From contig JANVCC010000071.1 of the NCBI GenBank assembly GCA_025345505.1, forward strand, positions 4,144,045 through 4,208,044: a stretch of 64,000 bases of DNA, read 5' to 3'. The translations under genes and the position numbers were made by a program. This document shows positions 23,501-30,689 of the stretch, in pieces. Every line of letters starts with the position of its first letter. The stretch's first letter is position 1. This DNA is from Todiramphus chloris collaris. Its lineage: Eukaryota > Chordata > Aves > Coraciiformes > Alcedinidae. The notes beneath the pieces were generated by a model that saw only the letters and a list, made by a program, of their open reading frames with translations, made no database searches and was not told the origin of the DNA.

Positions 23501-24443
23501 GCTTACTCCAGGGCTTGGGGTTCCGCAGCAGGTCCGAGAGGGTCCCCTGGGAGCGGCACAAGATCCTCTGCGCGAAGATCGCCTGCGGGATGCTGTAGCG
23601 CTTCAGCTCGGCCGTGATCCTCTGAGCCACCTCCTTGGTGTTGATCTCCTCCACCTGCCCGGAGCCGCCGGGCTGAGACCCGGTGGCCGAGGCCTGACGC
23701 TCCCGCTCCCCCAGGAGGGACCCGCCGGGCTGGGCGTGCGGGTGGCCGTGCGGGTGCATACCGTTGAGCGGTGGCATCATGGCCGAGCTGGGTGCCGCCA
23801 GCCCCCGCGCCAGGTGCTCCTCGCCCCGGGACAGCATCGCGGCGTGAGAGTCGAAGCCGTTGGGCGAGAGCATCTTCTCATTGGGCAAGTGGCCCCCGGG
23901 ACCGTAGGGGGCCAGAGGCTGCTGGGCGTTGTGCAGGCTGCCCAGCCCGTTGGGCAGCGGCGAGAGGGGCTGCCCCATGGCCGGCATGTCCTTGGGGTAG
24001 TGGCTGTAGAGGTTGCCCATGGAGGCCAGGCTCCGCTCGTCGCGCATGAGGGTGAAGCTGCCGCTCACGTTGCCTGCCAGACGCTGGTGCGGGTGGTGGT
24101 GGTGGTGGTGGTGGTGCGGGTGGTGGAACTTCTCCGAGACGGTGGAGATGGGCGGCAGGTGCTGCAGGGGGGTCAGCGTGGTGTAGGTGCTGCTGAGGCT
24201 CATGCCGGAGGGTGACTCGCAGGACATGCTCATGGCGGGGTGCAGCGGGGCGGCCAGGCTGTGCTCGGCGCGGTAGTCTCCCCCCTCCAGGATGGAGGCC
24301 ATGCCCGAGACCATGGCGGGCCGGCCGTGCGGCACCAGGTTGCGGTGCGAGCCCTGCCGCCCGTGCGCCGGGCTCAGCAGCTCCGCGGGCTGCGAGTGCG
24401 GGACGCCGTGCAGGCTGCCCAGGTTCTCCATCGCCAGCTCCAT
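2230..24443 (-). CDS. ONECUT3: ONECUT3, one cut homeobox 3 transcription factor (whole gene, two coding exons)
   Basis: Coding sequence is the join of 24443-23414 and 2522-2230 on the minus strand: 1030 + 293 nt, 440 codons plus stop. The product is a nuclear sequence-specific transcription factor of the ONECUT (HNF-6) class, known in neural and endodermal development. Residue order: N-terminal region starting MELAMENLG; a histidine-rich stretch at about 107-119; the conserved box SGSFTLMRDER at about 127-137; a CUT domain at about 262-348; a homeodomain at about 361-420; C-terminus ending TFSKA. Paralogue choice rests on the MEL.xExLGxLHGV start, ITAELKRYSIPQ with Ala and AQRILCRS with Ile in the CUT domain, and the TFSKA tail, which fit ONECUT3 better than ONECUT1 or ONECUT2. 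It is shorter than the roughly 490-residue human protein, mainly because long Ala/Gly/Pro tracts are absent. No frameshift or premature stop was seen. Codons cross the intron in phase 1 (G|CT, Ala344). Confidence 0.96.
2523..5399. other. Intron sequence next to exon 2, no gene recognised
   Basis: Apparently single-copy DNA with no coding signal. It holds an A-rich stretch at 4621-4715 followed by C-runs at 4803-4830 and 4860-4870, and a 15-nt C-run near 5187-5202. No named repeat was recognised. Confidence 0.5.
5400..5575. promoter_or_regulatory. Candidate conserved noncoding element with an ONECUT-type site
   Basis: AT-rich, repeat-free block containing TTATTAATTTATTTTT near 5440-5457, CTAATTACAG near 5496-5505 and AAATCAATAG at 5519-5528. 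The last matches the ONECUT core (AAATCAATA). Element status is inferred from composition and motif content only. Confidence 0.3.
5576..9812. other. Intron, mostly single-copy, no gene recognised
   Basis: No coding exon recognised. It contains an A/C-rich low-complexity tract at 6298-6370, an AT-rich candidate element at 6485-6670, a G-run near 6870-6883 and T-rich runs near 7718-7753. The rest has no structure I can name. Confidence 0.5.
6485..6670. promoter_or_regulatory. Candidate conserved noncoding element in intron 1
   Basis: Repeat-free block with features such as CTTGACTTAACCTTGACAG, AATCATTTCTAAAG and GACAATCAAATGG, distinct from the low-complexity tract just upstream. Function is inferred only. 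Confidence 0.22.
9813..10078 (-). mobile_element. CR1 LINE, 3' fragment, minus strand
   Basis: Reads as the reverse complement of an avian CR1 3' end: GGCTGGAAGGGACCTCTGAA, then GGTCATCTAGTGCAGCCCCC, TGCTCAGAGCCTTGTCCAAC, CACCTTGAATATCTCCAGGG, and CCATTACCCCTCGTCC at the 5'-truncated end. About 265 bp remain, non-coding. Confidence 0.92.
10436..10760 (+). mobile_element. CR1 LINE, 3' fragment, plus strand
   Basis: Sense-strand CR1 3' region: GACAAGAGGAATGGGCCTCA, AGTTGCCCCAGGGCAGGTTT, AGGTTGGAGCTGAGGAACAA, CTGCCCAGGGCAGGGGTGGA and TCCCTGGAGGGGTTTCCAAG, ending near CTGCCTTCCAACC. It is a different subfamily from the minus-strand copy 360 bp away. Confidence 0.9.
10780..11850. promoter_or_regulatory. 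Intronic CpG island with YY1, CCAAT and GC-box motifs
   Basis: A CpG-dense block inside the ONECUT3 intron, about 12.5 kb from exon 1. It holds a GCCGCCATTTTGG element at 11008-11020, which on the minus strand reads as the canonical YY1 site CCAAAATGGCGGC. It also has a CCAAT box at 11187-11191, several GGCCCCGCCC-type GC boxes (for example 11161-11170), and a 16-nt C-run at 11075-11090. This combination is common at housekeeping or bidirectional promoters. It may be an alternative ONECUT3 start or a non-coding RNA promoter; no convincing coding exon was found. Confidence 0.4.
11585..11715. promoter_or_regulatory. AT-rich homeodomain-site block inside the intronic CpG island
   Basis: A repeat-free block where base composition drops suddenly within the CpG island. 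It has several TAAT-type homeodomain cores (CTTAATAC, TTATTAGTT, CAGTAATTGC, GTTTTAATTCG). It resembles a conserved enhancer, but conservation could not be tested. Confidence 0.3.
12795..13068 (+). repeat. Purine (GAAA/GGAGAA) low-complexity tract
   Basis: About 270 nt made almost entirely of A and G, with imperfect GAAAAAG and GGAGGTGG units and A-runs at 12947-12961 and 12982-12995. Open frames here are artefacts of composition. Confidence 0.9.
16302..16328. repeat. TA/CA dinucleotide microsatellite
   Basis: ACATATATATATATACACACACATATG, a short alternating purine-pyrimidine run (given here as TA then CA units). Confidence 0.8.
16365..16640. promoter_or_regulatory. Candidate conserved noncoding element with octamer site
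   Basis: AT-rich single-copy block with an exact POU octamer ATGCAAAT at 16376-16383 and the homeodomain-like TATCATTAATGG near 16570. Neighbouring intron is GC-rich. Conservation is untested. Confidence 0.25.
16905..17042. repeat. Minisatellite, about 20-bp unit
   Basis: About seven diverged copies of a unit like GGTTGATGGGACATATTCT, with variants such as GGTTGATAGGACGCATCC and AGTTGATTAGAGACATCC. Confidence 0.85.
17860..17906. repeat. Short perfect inverted repeat forming a hairpin
   Basis: AATATTGGATT at 17860-17870 is the exact reverse complement of AATCCAATATT at 17896-17906. Inside these arms a T-rich stretch faces an A-run, so the stem can extend after one mismatch. The A-run suggests a retroposed or foldback origin as much as a structured RNA. 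Confidence 0.7.
18140..18330. promoter_or_regulatory. Candidate conserved noncoding element
   Basis: AT-rich, repeat-free. Contains GATTTTAATAGATG, TTATCAGTTAAATGAGG and TTGATTCAAAGGTCAC; the last joins a TTGAT core to a nuclear-receptor half site (CAAAGGTCA). Inferred only. Confidence 0.27.
18581..18630 (+). repeat. (GGGA)n microsatellite
   Basis: About 12 uninterrupted GGGA/GGAG units. Confidence 0.95.
18803..18827 (+). repeat. (GAGCC)5 pentanucleotide repeat
   Basis: Five perfect GAGCC units within CpG-rich DNA. Confidence 0.9.
18893..19064 (+). repeat. A-rich then pyrimidine-rich low-complexity tract
   Basis: An A-rich stretch (18893-18950) runs directly into CTTT/CCTT-rich sequence (18951-19064). 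Confidence 0.85.
19612..19837 (+). repeat. Purine tract ending in (AAGAG)n
   Basis: AAAAG/AAAAGG-type purine sequence leading into about 14 perfect AAGAG units from about 19766. It runs straight into the assembly gap, so its true length is unknown. Confidence 0.93.
19838..19937. other. Assembly gap (100 N)
   Basis: Exactly 100 N, the usual placeholder for a gap of unknown size. The left flank is (AAGAG)n and the right flank is an A-run, so the gap most likely reflects collapse of a purine repeat. Confidence 0.99.
20955..21110. promoter_or_regulatory. Candidate conserved noncoding element near exon 1
   Basis: AT-rich islet in CpG-rich intron with AATAATTAATTAATGG near 20964-20979 and TTATTGATCC at 21058-21067 (reverse of GGATCAATAA, an ONECUT-type core). 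Followed by a short GGACCA repeat at 21112-21156. Confidence 0.3.
21112..21156 (+). repeat. Short (GGACCA)n-like repeat
   Basis: About seven imperfect six-base units of GGACCA/GGACGA. Confidence 0.8.
21735..21915. promoter_or_regulatory. AT-rich islet with ATCGATAA site
   Basis: After a T-run at 21757-21769, the sequence has TTCGATAATTT and CATCGATAATGC (ATCGAT at 21847-21852), both similar to CUX/ONECUT targets. About 1.6 kb inside the intron from the exon 1 donor. Confidence 0.28.
22020..22335. promoter_or_regulatory. Strong candidate conserved noncoding element near exon 1
   Basis: About 300 bp of AT-rich, non-repetitive sequence bounded sharply by CpG-rich DNA on both sides. It contains TTTAAATCTTTATTTACC, AACAATTTGCATTC, CCTAATTAAAGAGC and CATAAATAACGACG. 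In developmental genes such single-copy AT islands within CpG islands are often deeply conserved, but no alignment was possible. Confidence 0.38.
23414..24443 (-). CDS. ONECUT3: ONECUT3 coding exon 1 (N-terminal region and CUT domain)
   Basis: Encodes residues 1-343 and the first base of codon 344. The start is chosen because the ATG at 24443-24441 sits in a near-perfect Kozak context (gcggccaccATGg) and the N-terminus matches the family. The His run (HHPHHHHHHHHPHQ) appears as GTG/GGT repeats on the plus strand near 24090-24130. The CUT domain begins near EEINTKEVAQRI and includes RSQGTLSDLLRNPKPWSKLK and the MWKWLQEPEFQRMSALRLA end. The exon stops in consensus donor sequence GCAG|GTAGGA, with the GT at 23413-23412. 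Reading past the donor gives a non-homologous tail that runs to a stop near 23220, which is intron. The exon is embedded in a strong CpG island. Confidence 0.97.
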
Positions 24444-24600
24444 GGTGGCCGCCGGGCTCTGCCGCTGCCTCGCCCGCTCGCTCGCTGCCTTCCTCCCCCA
24501 CCCCCCCCCGCCGCCGCCTCCTCCTCCTCCTCCACCGCCGCCTCTCCCCCCTCTTCCCCGCGCCGGCTGCCCGGATTAATTCAGACTCCGCGCTCGGGGG

Positions 24601-24606
24601 ATCGAT
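24601..24606. promoter_or_regulatory. ATCGAT site in the ONECUT3 leader (CUT-domain type motif)
   Basis: A palindromic ATCGAT about 160 bp upstream of the ATG in otherwise very GC-rich DNA. CUX and ONECUT proteins recognise ATCGAT/ATCAAT cores, so autoregulation is possible. One hexamer is weak evidence. Confidence 0.25.
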
Positions 24607-24812
24607 CTCCCGCGCCCCGCGGTCAGGCCAGCATGATGTGCCGCGCCCGCCCGCCCCAGACCGCCTCGGTGCGCTGCGGCCGGGCGCGGAGCGGGGAGCG
24701 CGGAGGGGGCTCGGTGCGGTGCGGAGCGGGGCGCGATGCGGTGCGTGCGCTCGGGGCGGCTGCGGCGCGCCTCGGCCGCCGGCTCCCGGCAGCCTCGCTC
24801 TGGGCCGCGGCG

Positions 24813-24820
24813 TGACGTCA
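24813..24820. promoter_or_regulatory. Palindromic cAMP response element (CREB/ATF site)
   Basis: Exact TGACGTCA, 370 bp upstream of the ONECUT3 start codon inside its CpG island. CRE palindromes near CpG-island start sites are commonly bound by CREB/ATF proteins. Binding here is inferred from the motif alone. Confidence 0.45.
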
Positions 24821-24831
24821 GTGCCGCCCCG

Positions 24832-24832
24832 C

Positions 24833-24863
<31 letters not shown>

Positions 24864-24890
24864 ACCGGGCCGCGCTCCCCCCCCCCCCCC
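24832..24890 (-). repeat. C homopolymers in the ONECUT3 promoter (G-runs on the sense strand)
   Basis: C30 at 24832-24861 and C14 at 24877-24890. The sense strand is a long G-run with quadruplex potential. Length is likely unreliable in the assembly. Confidence 0.9.
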
Positions 24891-25063
24891 ACTCCTCACG
24901 GTGCGGAAGGGGACGGCAGGCGGGGGAAGCACCGCGCCCGCATCCCTGACCCCTGCCGGGGTGGCACACACACGCTAAGATGACCCCCTCCCAGCACTGG
25001 GGTGAACCCCTCCCGCACCAAGGTGACCCTCCCCGTACTGGGTGTCCCTCCCTCGCACCGGGG

Positions 25064-25066
<3 letters not shown>

Positions 25067-25112
<46 letters not shown>
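25067..25112. repeat. 46-nt C homopolymer upstream of the ONECUT3 promoter
   Basis: Uninterrupted C-run, the longest homopolymer in the window, flanked by degenerate GACCCC-type repeats. Confidence 0.95.
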
Positions 25113-25113
<1 letters not shown>

Positions 25114-25144
25114 CGCTGCACGACTGCGCCCACCTGCGCCCCCG

Positions 25145-25199
25145 CACATCTGGCTGACCCCAGCCCCCCCCTGCGCACATCTGGCTGACCCCACCCCTG
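25145..25199. repeat. Two-copy tandem duplication
   Basis: CACATCTGGCTGACCCCA occurs twice, near 25145 and 25177, separated by C-rich sequence. Confidence 0.8.
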
Positions 25200-25493
25200 A
25201 ATGCGCTTGTCCCCAGAGCCTCCCAACACCCCCCTCGCTACCCCTCCCCGGGCTTACCCTCCTCTGTCCCTACCGAGGGACACAAACACGCCTGTCCCCA
25301 CACCCCCGTGTGTCCCCACACTTGTCCCCAGCATCCAATCTACCCCTTCCCCTTCCCTGACCCCGGAGGTTACCGGGAGGGGTGGGGGTTGCCGTGGCAC
25401 CGGGGGGAGGGCGGTGACAGGAACACGCGTGGGGCAGCACACGAAGCTGTGCTGCAGGGCCCTGGGCAGCGGTGGTGGAGAAGGAGAAACGGG

Positions 25494-25585
25494 GAAATGG
25501 AAATAGAAAATAGAAAATAGAAATGGAAAACGGAAAATGGAAAATGGAAATGGAAAATGGAAAAGGAAACTGAAAGGGAGGGGAG
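25494..25585 (+). repeat. (GGAAAAT)n-like minisatellite
   Basis: Purine-rich tandem array of GGAAATA/GGAAAAT units, with no T-free interruption longer than a few bases. Confidence 0.9.
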
Positions 25586-26071
25586 AAAGAAGGGACGAAG
25601 AGACGACACGAGACCGGTTTAGGCCTCCGGCTGGGCCGGCACTCGGGGCCCTTCCTAAGCGCGTTTCCAGCCGGACCGGCCCCGCTGCCCCCAGCCGGGC
25701 TCCCCACCCGAGGGGCGGCTGGAGCGGCTCTGGCATTCCCCGGCCATGCACAGTCTTCCAGGCCAAACCGGGCCGGTTTCACAAACTTTATTGAACATAT
25801 CGAAAATATAAAAATAAAATCTATGGTTTCCCGCGGGTGGGCCCCGACAGACTCGAGTCGGCTGCTCGGTCCCCGGTCACTGCCGGGATGCAGGCGCTCC
25901 CGCGGCAAGGTACCGTCCGGGCGGGCCGGGAGCTCCAGTGCGAGGCAGCGGCAGCAGGACGGCAGGTCCCTGCTCTCCGGGGGGCCAGGGCTCAGGGTGT
26001 CACCGGCCACTCGGCTTGTCAGCGAATAATTCGGCAAAAATTAACATCCCGCCCGAACTCAGTGCATTTAT

Positions 26072-26160
26072 CACAACCCATCCCGCCCATCCCATCTATC
26101 CCACTATCCCATCCCACACATTCCACCTATCCCACTATCCCATCCCTTCCGTCTGTCTCA
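26072..26160 (+). repeat. (ATCCC)-type minisatellite
   Basis: Imperfect units such as CATCCCATCTATCCCACT, repeated about five times. Confidence 0.88.
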
Positions 26161-26832
26161 TCCCACCCCGGGAAGTTGGTTAAGTGCACAATTCAATAAA
26201 AATAGAGCCCTGCGATTTCCCGACACGCGGGCGCGGTCACCCGTGGTGCGGAGGATGAATCGGGGGGAGTGGGGGTCCCTCAGCGCATCCTGGTCTCTGT
26301 GACCCCCTTATCTCTCTGTCCGGCCCACTAGAGCTGAGACGGGCCCGGCCGAGCCGGGATGCAGAAGGAATCCGGCTTTCCTCGGGCCGTGCCCTGCTCC
26401 GAGCTCTCATCCCCCGGAGCGGCTCTGCCGGGATGGTCCGCAGGACCCTGAAACCGGGAGGGAACAGCATCCCGGGGGCTCTCGCGTGGTTGTGAAGTCC
26501 CCAGTATCCAGGTGGGCAGCGGTGGGCCGGTGCTTCCAGGCAGGAGTGGACGGGGGGTACCCACAGCCGGGCAGGGATGTACAGGGGGGTCTCGGAGCTG
26601 AGTAGGGATGGGCCGGGTGGGGGTGGGGGGAAGGGGGGCGGAGTCGGGAAGGGATGGGCAGGGGGTCCGGAGCCAGGTAGGGATGGAAGGGGGGCTCGGA
26701 GTCGGTCAGCGTCAGAGGGCGCTGAGCGGGGGGTAGTATCGAGGTGCGCAGGGAGGAGGAGGTGGGAAACAAACCAGGGATGAAGCAGCCGCGTCTGGAA
26801 GGGTTTCATTGAGTGTAATAATGGCGATAGCG

Positions 26833-26861
26833 CATCGACCGCCCCATCGACCGCCCATCGA
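26833..26861 (+). promoter_or_regulatory. Three phased CATCGA sites
   Basis: CATCGA starts at 26833, 26845 and 26856, so the sites are 12 and 11 bp apart, close to one DNA turn. The last extends to ATCGATAG. The core is compatible with CUX/ONECUT binding. It may also be a minor tandem repeat (CATCGACCGCCC). Confidence 0.3.
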
Positions 26862-27462
26862 TAGATCTATCTCTGCAGCTGCCCAGCGCACCCGCCGTCC
26901 CGCACAGCCTGGGCAGGGCTCACGGCCCCCCCACCCTGCTCCGCCGGGCCGCAGCACCGGGGGCCCCCCGGGGCAGGCACTGGACTCTGCCCTCCGCCGA
27001 GCTTTGCACCGAGCAAACAACAAAAAAGACAGAGACATTTTAGTAATTAGTGCGACGTAATTGAGTAATGCGGTAGACCCGCGTCCCCCCCTCCTCGATC
27101 CCCCCCCCCCCCGCGATCGATGCGATATCATTAAGCGAGAGGCACCGAGACGCGCGGGGCCGGGGAAGTGGGGCGGCGGCGGGAGCTCCCCGGGACGGGC
27201 CCTGGACCCCGGCCTGAGCCACTGCGGGGTTCACCACCTCGGCGGCTGCCCCAGCCCCTCGAAGGCCCTCGGAGCGCCCAGAGGCGTTGGCGATGGGCCG
27301 GGGTGCAGCGCGGGGGAGAGGCCCGGTCTTCATTCGCCAGCTGGATGCTATTGATCTCTTCCCTCGCCTCCTCTTTCTTCCTGAGCTCCCTCTCTCTATT
27401 TAATTCCCATCTCTCTGCTCCTCCGCAGCTCTCCGAGAGGAGCCGGGCAGTGCCGGCACCCT

Positions 27463-27497
<35 letters not shown>
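27463..27497 (+). repeat. 35-nt G homopolymer
   Basis: Uninterrupted G-run in CpG-rich DNA. Confidence 0.95.
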
Positions 27498-27762
27498 CGG
27501 GAAGTGCGGAGGGGAAGCGCGGGCCTAGGGCAGCCTCCCACCCCCACCCCGTAACCCCCTCGGAGCGGCCGACGGCTTCTCTTAGACAGCACCAACGGGG
27601 AGAAACGCGCAGTCGGGCGGACCCGGTATCCTCCCTCCCAAAAATATACCAACCCCTCTGCCAGAGCACAGCTCAGCGTAGCCCCCCTCGGCTGCCCCCC
27701 GGGAGGAGCGGGGCTCCCGGGATGCCTGCACCGGAGAGGCGGCCCCGCTCCCGGGCGGTCCC

Positions 27763-27787
27763 GGGGGGGGGGGGGGGGGGGGGGGGG
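27763..27787 (+). repeat. 25-nt G homopolymer
   Basis: Uninterrupted G-run, 265 bp after the 35-nt run. Confidence 0.95.
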
Positions 27788-27894
27788 CGGGCAGCCCCGG
27801 ATCCCGGGAAAGGTGTGGCGGAGGCAGGACGCGCTGCTGCCGGCTCCCTGCCTGCACCCAGCCTACACTCCTGCCTTCCGGGGACGTGCCGCGG

Positions 27895-28450
27895 CTGGTT
27901 TGCGTTCAAATCTATTTTATTTTCATTTGGTTTTATTTTCGCCCCGCAACTTAGGAACCGCTCGAAAGCCCAAACGACATGGCCAGAAATAAACCCGGAG
28001 AAGCGGGGTGCGTATTTATTTCAGCCGGCGACCAGGTACAGGGCAGGGGACAAACCATTTTGTTTGCCGTGCAGGGAAGGAGAAGGAACCGGCAACGTGG
28101 CTCCCGCGCATCCCGCCATAGCTCTGCCCCCTACAAGTTCCTTAAAGTTCTTTAAGGCTTCAAAATAACAGCACCATCGCCTGGCAGGTGAATTATTTAG
28201 TGCCTATAGATTCCTCGCAACCCCTTTCATTTCGGTTCCAAATCTTCCCCAGCCCAGCCTTTGCCTATGGATGTCTCGATTTTACAACAATCAAGCGGGA
28301 GGCAAAGAGCGTGGCAATTTCTGCTAATCGATTTTCCATACAATGGGCCCCAGATGATGTTTTAAAATGTGAGAAACTAAAATGTGTTGGTTTAAATAAG
28401 ACTTTTGCAATCAATAGCTTTTAAAAAAAGAGACTTTGATACCGGTTCTT
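27895..28450. promoter_or_regulatory. Candidate upstream enhancer block, AT-rich and single-copy
   Basis: About 3.5-4 kb upstream of the ONECUT3 ATG. The part at 28140-28450 is most striking: GCTAATCGATTTTCC (ATCGAT at 28327-28332), GTTTAAATAAGAC and GCAATCAATAGC (near 28409-28420). Both core types bound by ONECUT proteins occur within 100 bp. The flanks are CpG-rich. Enhancer status is inferred. Confidence 0.38.
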
Positions 28451-30689
28451 GAAGGGGATTCAATCGCTTTCGCTTCCAAAACAAAACAAGGCAGGAAAAA
28501 AACCAGCGACGCTGGAAAAGTTCTGCCCGGGTTTGGTGTTATTAAAGCGGGATCTAGGGAAAGCCACTTCGGGGGGCGCAACGTCGGGACCCCAAGACCC
28601 CGCGGTCCCATTGCGCGTCCCCGCCCCGGGGCTCCGCACTGCTCCGCGAGTCCCCGGGATTTTTCCATCCCGCATTTTCGTGTGGGATTTGCCCTTCTCC
28701 GCTTTCTCCGCGGCGCCCAGCGCCTTGAGCCGGGGTTCCTGGCACTTCGGTCAGGAATCCAGACGGGAAAAAAATCTCCGACTCTTTCCTCGACGACCTT
28801 TTCCTCTGCTTAAAATCCCGCGACCCCCGCTCACCAACTCCCATCCCGATCCGCGTCCTCGGCGACTTTTATTTTAATTTGAAAACAATTTTAGCTGCAA
28901 GATCAGGCCCTTTCCCCGCAGTTCCCGGCTTCTTTTACTTTTCCTTTTGCGGGATTTAAAAAAAAATATTATTTTTTTTTTATTTTTAATTTCCTCCTTG
29001 GTGAAAATTTTCTTTCTCTGCAGAATCGTCCCCGGAGGCGTTTAGGGAGAGGGACGGAGCGGGGCGCCCACCGGGAGCTGCCCCCCGCCTCGGCCCGGTT
29101 CCACCTCCCACTCACCCCCGAGCTCCGTGGGTCGTGCCGGGGCCGGGCTGCGAGCGACGAAAAGAGGCAACAACGGAGGGAAATCAAACGGTGGGGAAGC
29201 GGGGCAGGGTTATGGAGAGAAACTGGCCCCTCCACAGATTTTCCGGAGACTTTTCTCGTTTACCCCGAAACTTTGGGCCACCTCGAAACGCGGCGGCCGG
29301 GAGCGGCCGGCCCCCGGCGGCGGCGGGGAGCGGGACCGAGGTGGGAATTCCATCCGATTTCGCCCTGGGGGAGCGGTTTGAGAACGGGGGATTGCTCTTT
29401 TCGATGTAAACGCAGCAGTTTTTCCCCCAACGAAGCGTCCCCGCCAAGCTCCGGCGCAGCCCGGCCAGGGACCGTGGGCCCCGGGGCTCCGCACCCAGCA
29501 GCGGCCAGGGGCCGGGCCGGGTCCCCCAGTTGCCTCCAGCTCCGGGAAAACCAACGCAGGGGGAGCCTCCGGGAACCTCTGTCATTCGCAATTTGTTTGC
29601 AAAAGTTCCCGGCGGAGTAGCCTTGAACCCTGACAGCGGCACGGGGAAGGATCGGCGGGGAGCTTTCGGTAGAAAAGAGGTGAAAACGGCTAAGATTTCG
29701 CCCAGCTCTGAGAAAGGATATTATTTTGTTGCTTTTGTTGTTGTTGTTTTTTTTTTCTTTCTTTTTTTCCCCCGCCTCCCATCCCCTCTCCCCTTTTCCG
29801 AGGTCGGGCCCGGCCGTCCCCGGGTCGGGCTGAGGTGCGGGTGGATTTATAAACCACAATGTGACCCGTGCAACGAGTTTGTCCGTACTCTGCGGGCCGG
29901 GGTGGGGGGGTTGTCCCCAAAACCTCCGAAATGCCCCTCGCCCCCCCTGCCTCTGTCCTCTTCCACTTTTCTCCCCTCTCGCATTTCGGGGATCATCAAG
30001 TCGGAGGCTCCGAGCACCCCAAAGGCTCCCGAGGGCCGATGGGGTGGCCCGGAGGGGGGGTAAGCGCAGCCCCACCGCGGGGCCGGGGACGAGGAGTCGG
30101 TGCCGGGGCGTTGTGTGACATCGAGGAAACGAGAGAAACCGGGCGCTTTCCCCCGGGCTGAAGCGCGATCCTGCATCACACCGTGCACCGAAAGCACGCG
30201 AATTCAACAGAGTTATTTTATACATAATACATAAGGGTTTATATGGAAAGAGACCGTATTTATTTTATATATGAGCGATTTTGAATTTTTTTTTCCTCAG
30301 TTTCTTTTTCTTTGTTTCTTTCTATTTCCCGCGGGTATTTTCCTGTCATCACTCCTTCTCCTGGCTTGGGAAGCGTCTCTGCTTTTTCGAAAAGATCCCA
30401 TTTTTGGGGACCTTTTCTCTCCAAGCCCGAGGGCAACGGGAAGGTACCGCTCTCCACCCCCTCCCATCCTCCTCCAGCTCGGCCGCCCCGCGAAGGGGCC
30501 TGGGGAGGGGATGCAGGGGGGGGGGGGGGTTGCGGGGGCTGCCAGGCCCAGACCCCCATCCCTGGTCCCTGCGGCTCAGCCCCCGGCAACAGGTACCTCC
30601 GCTCCCCGGGGCTGCGGGGATCTGGCGCGCCCCGAGGCAGCGCGTCCTGCGGAGAGACCCGGGCGAGGCAACGAGGGCGGGGGGGAGGG
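28451..30689. other. CpG-rich upstream region, no gene recognised
   Basis: GC-rich DNA broken by A/T-rich runs at 28958-28990 and 29730-29768. Two AT-rich patches stand out: 29846-29882, with TTTATAAACCACAATGTGAC, and 30165-30300. No coding exon was recognised; long open frames are compositional. Confidence 0.5.

Larger units (their letters stand above)
18660..25000. other. Broad CpG-rich domain over exon 1 and proximal intron
   Basis: CpG dinucleotides are frequent through most of this stretch, especially 18660-18880, 19080-19320, 20040-20900, 21230-22000 and 22320-24950. It is broken by a purine tract with an assembly gap (19612-19960) and by AT-rich islands at 20955-21110, 21735-21915 and 22020-22335. 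Long CpG domains of this type are typical of Polycomb-regulated homeobox genes. Confidence 0.6.
24444..25200 (-). promoter_or_regulatory. ONECUT3: ONECUT3 5' UTR and CpG-island promoter region
   Basis: GC-rich DNA immediately upstream of the start codon. It carries (CCT/CTC)n-like stretches at 24490-24560, a palindromic ATCGAT at 24601-24606, a palindromic CRE at 24813-24820, a 30-nt C-run at 24832-24861 (G-run on the sense strand) and another C-run at 24877-24890. No TATA box was seen, consistent with a CpG-island promoter. The start site itself cannot be placed from sequence. Confidence 0.6.
25200..27894. other. CpG-rich upstream region, no gene recognised
   Basis: Holds the minisatellites at 25494-25585 and 26072-26160, G-runs at 27463-27497 (35 nt) and 27763-27787 (25 nt), and the triple CATCGA array at 26833-26861. 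An AATAAA on the minus strand near 25790 (TTTATTGAACA on plus) could end an upstream transcript, but this is not supported further. Open frames here are compositional. Confidence 0.5.

Noticed and set aside
23295-24215. 306-codon plus-strand open frame opposite ONECUT3 exon 1
   Set aside because: GC-rich exons often leave the antisense frame open. The reading is Arg/Val-rich with no recognisable domain.
2230-24443. Assignment to ONECUT1 (HNF-6) or ONECUT2
   Set aside because: The His stretch recalls ONECUT1, but the N-terminus, CUT-domain Ala/Ile choices and TFSKA tail favour ONECUT3.
24212-24949. 245-codon plus-strand open frame across the promoter
   Set aside because: Pro/Arg/Ala low-complexity reading of a CpG island; no domain or homology recognised.
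23878-25194. 438-codon minus-strand open frame overlapping exon 1 in another frame
   Set aside because: It is a shifted shadow of ONECUT3 exon 1 and its leader, with low-complexity Gly/Arg/Ala sequence.
25780-25800. AATAAA on the minus strand upstream of the ONECUT3 promoter, possible end of another transcript
   Set aside because: A lone hexamer with no supporting gene; such hexamers are common.
29260-30225. 321-codon minus-strand ORF in the upstream CpG-rich region
   Set aside because: Contains a Lys/Asn run from a homopolymer tract and otherwise compositional sequence; no conserved motif.
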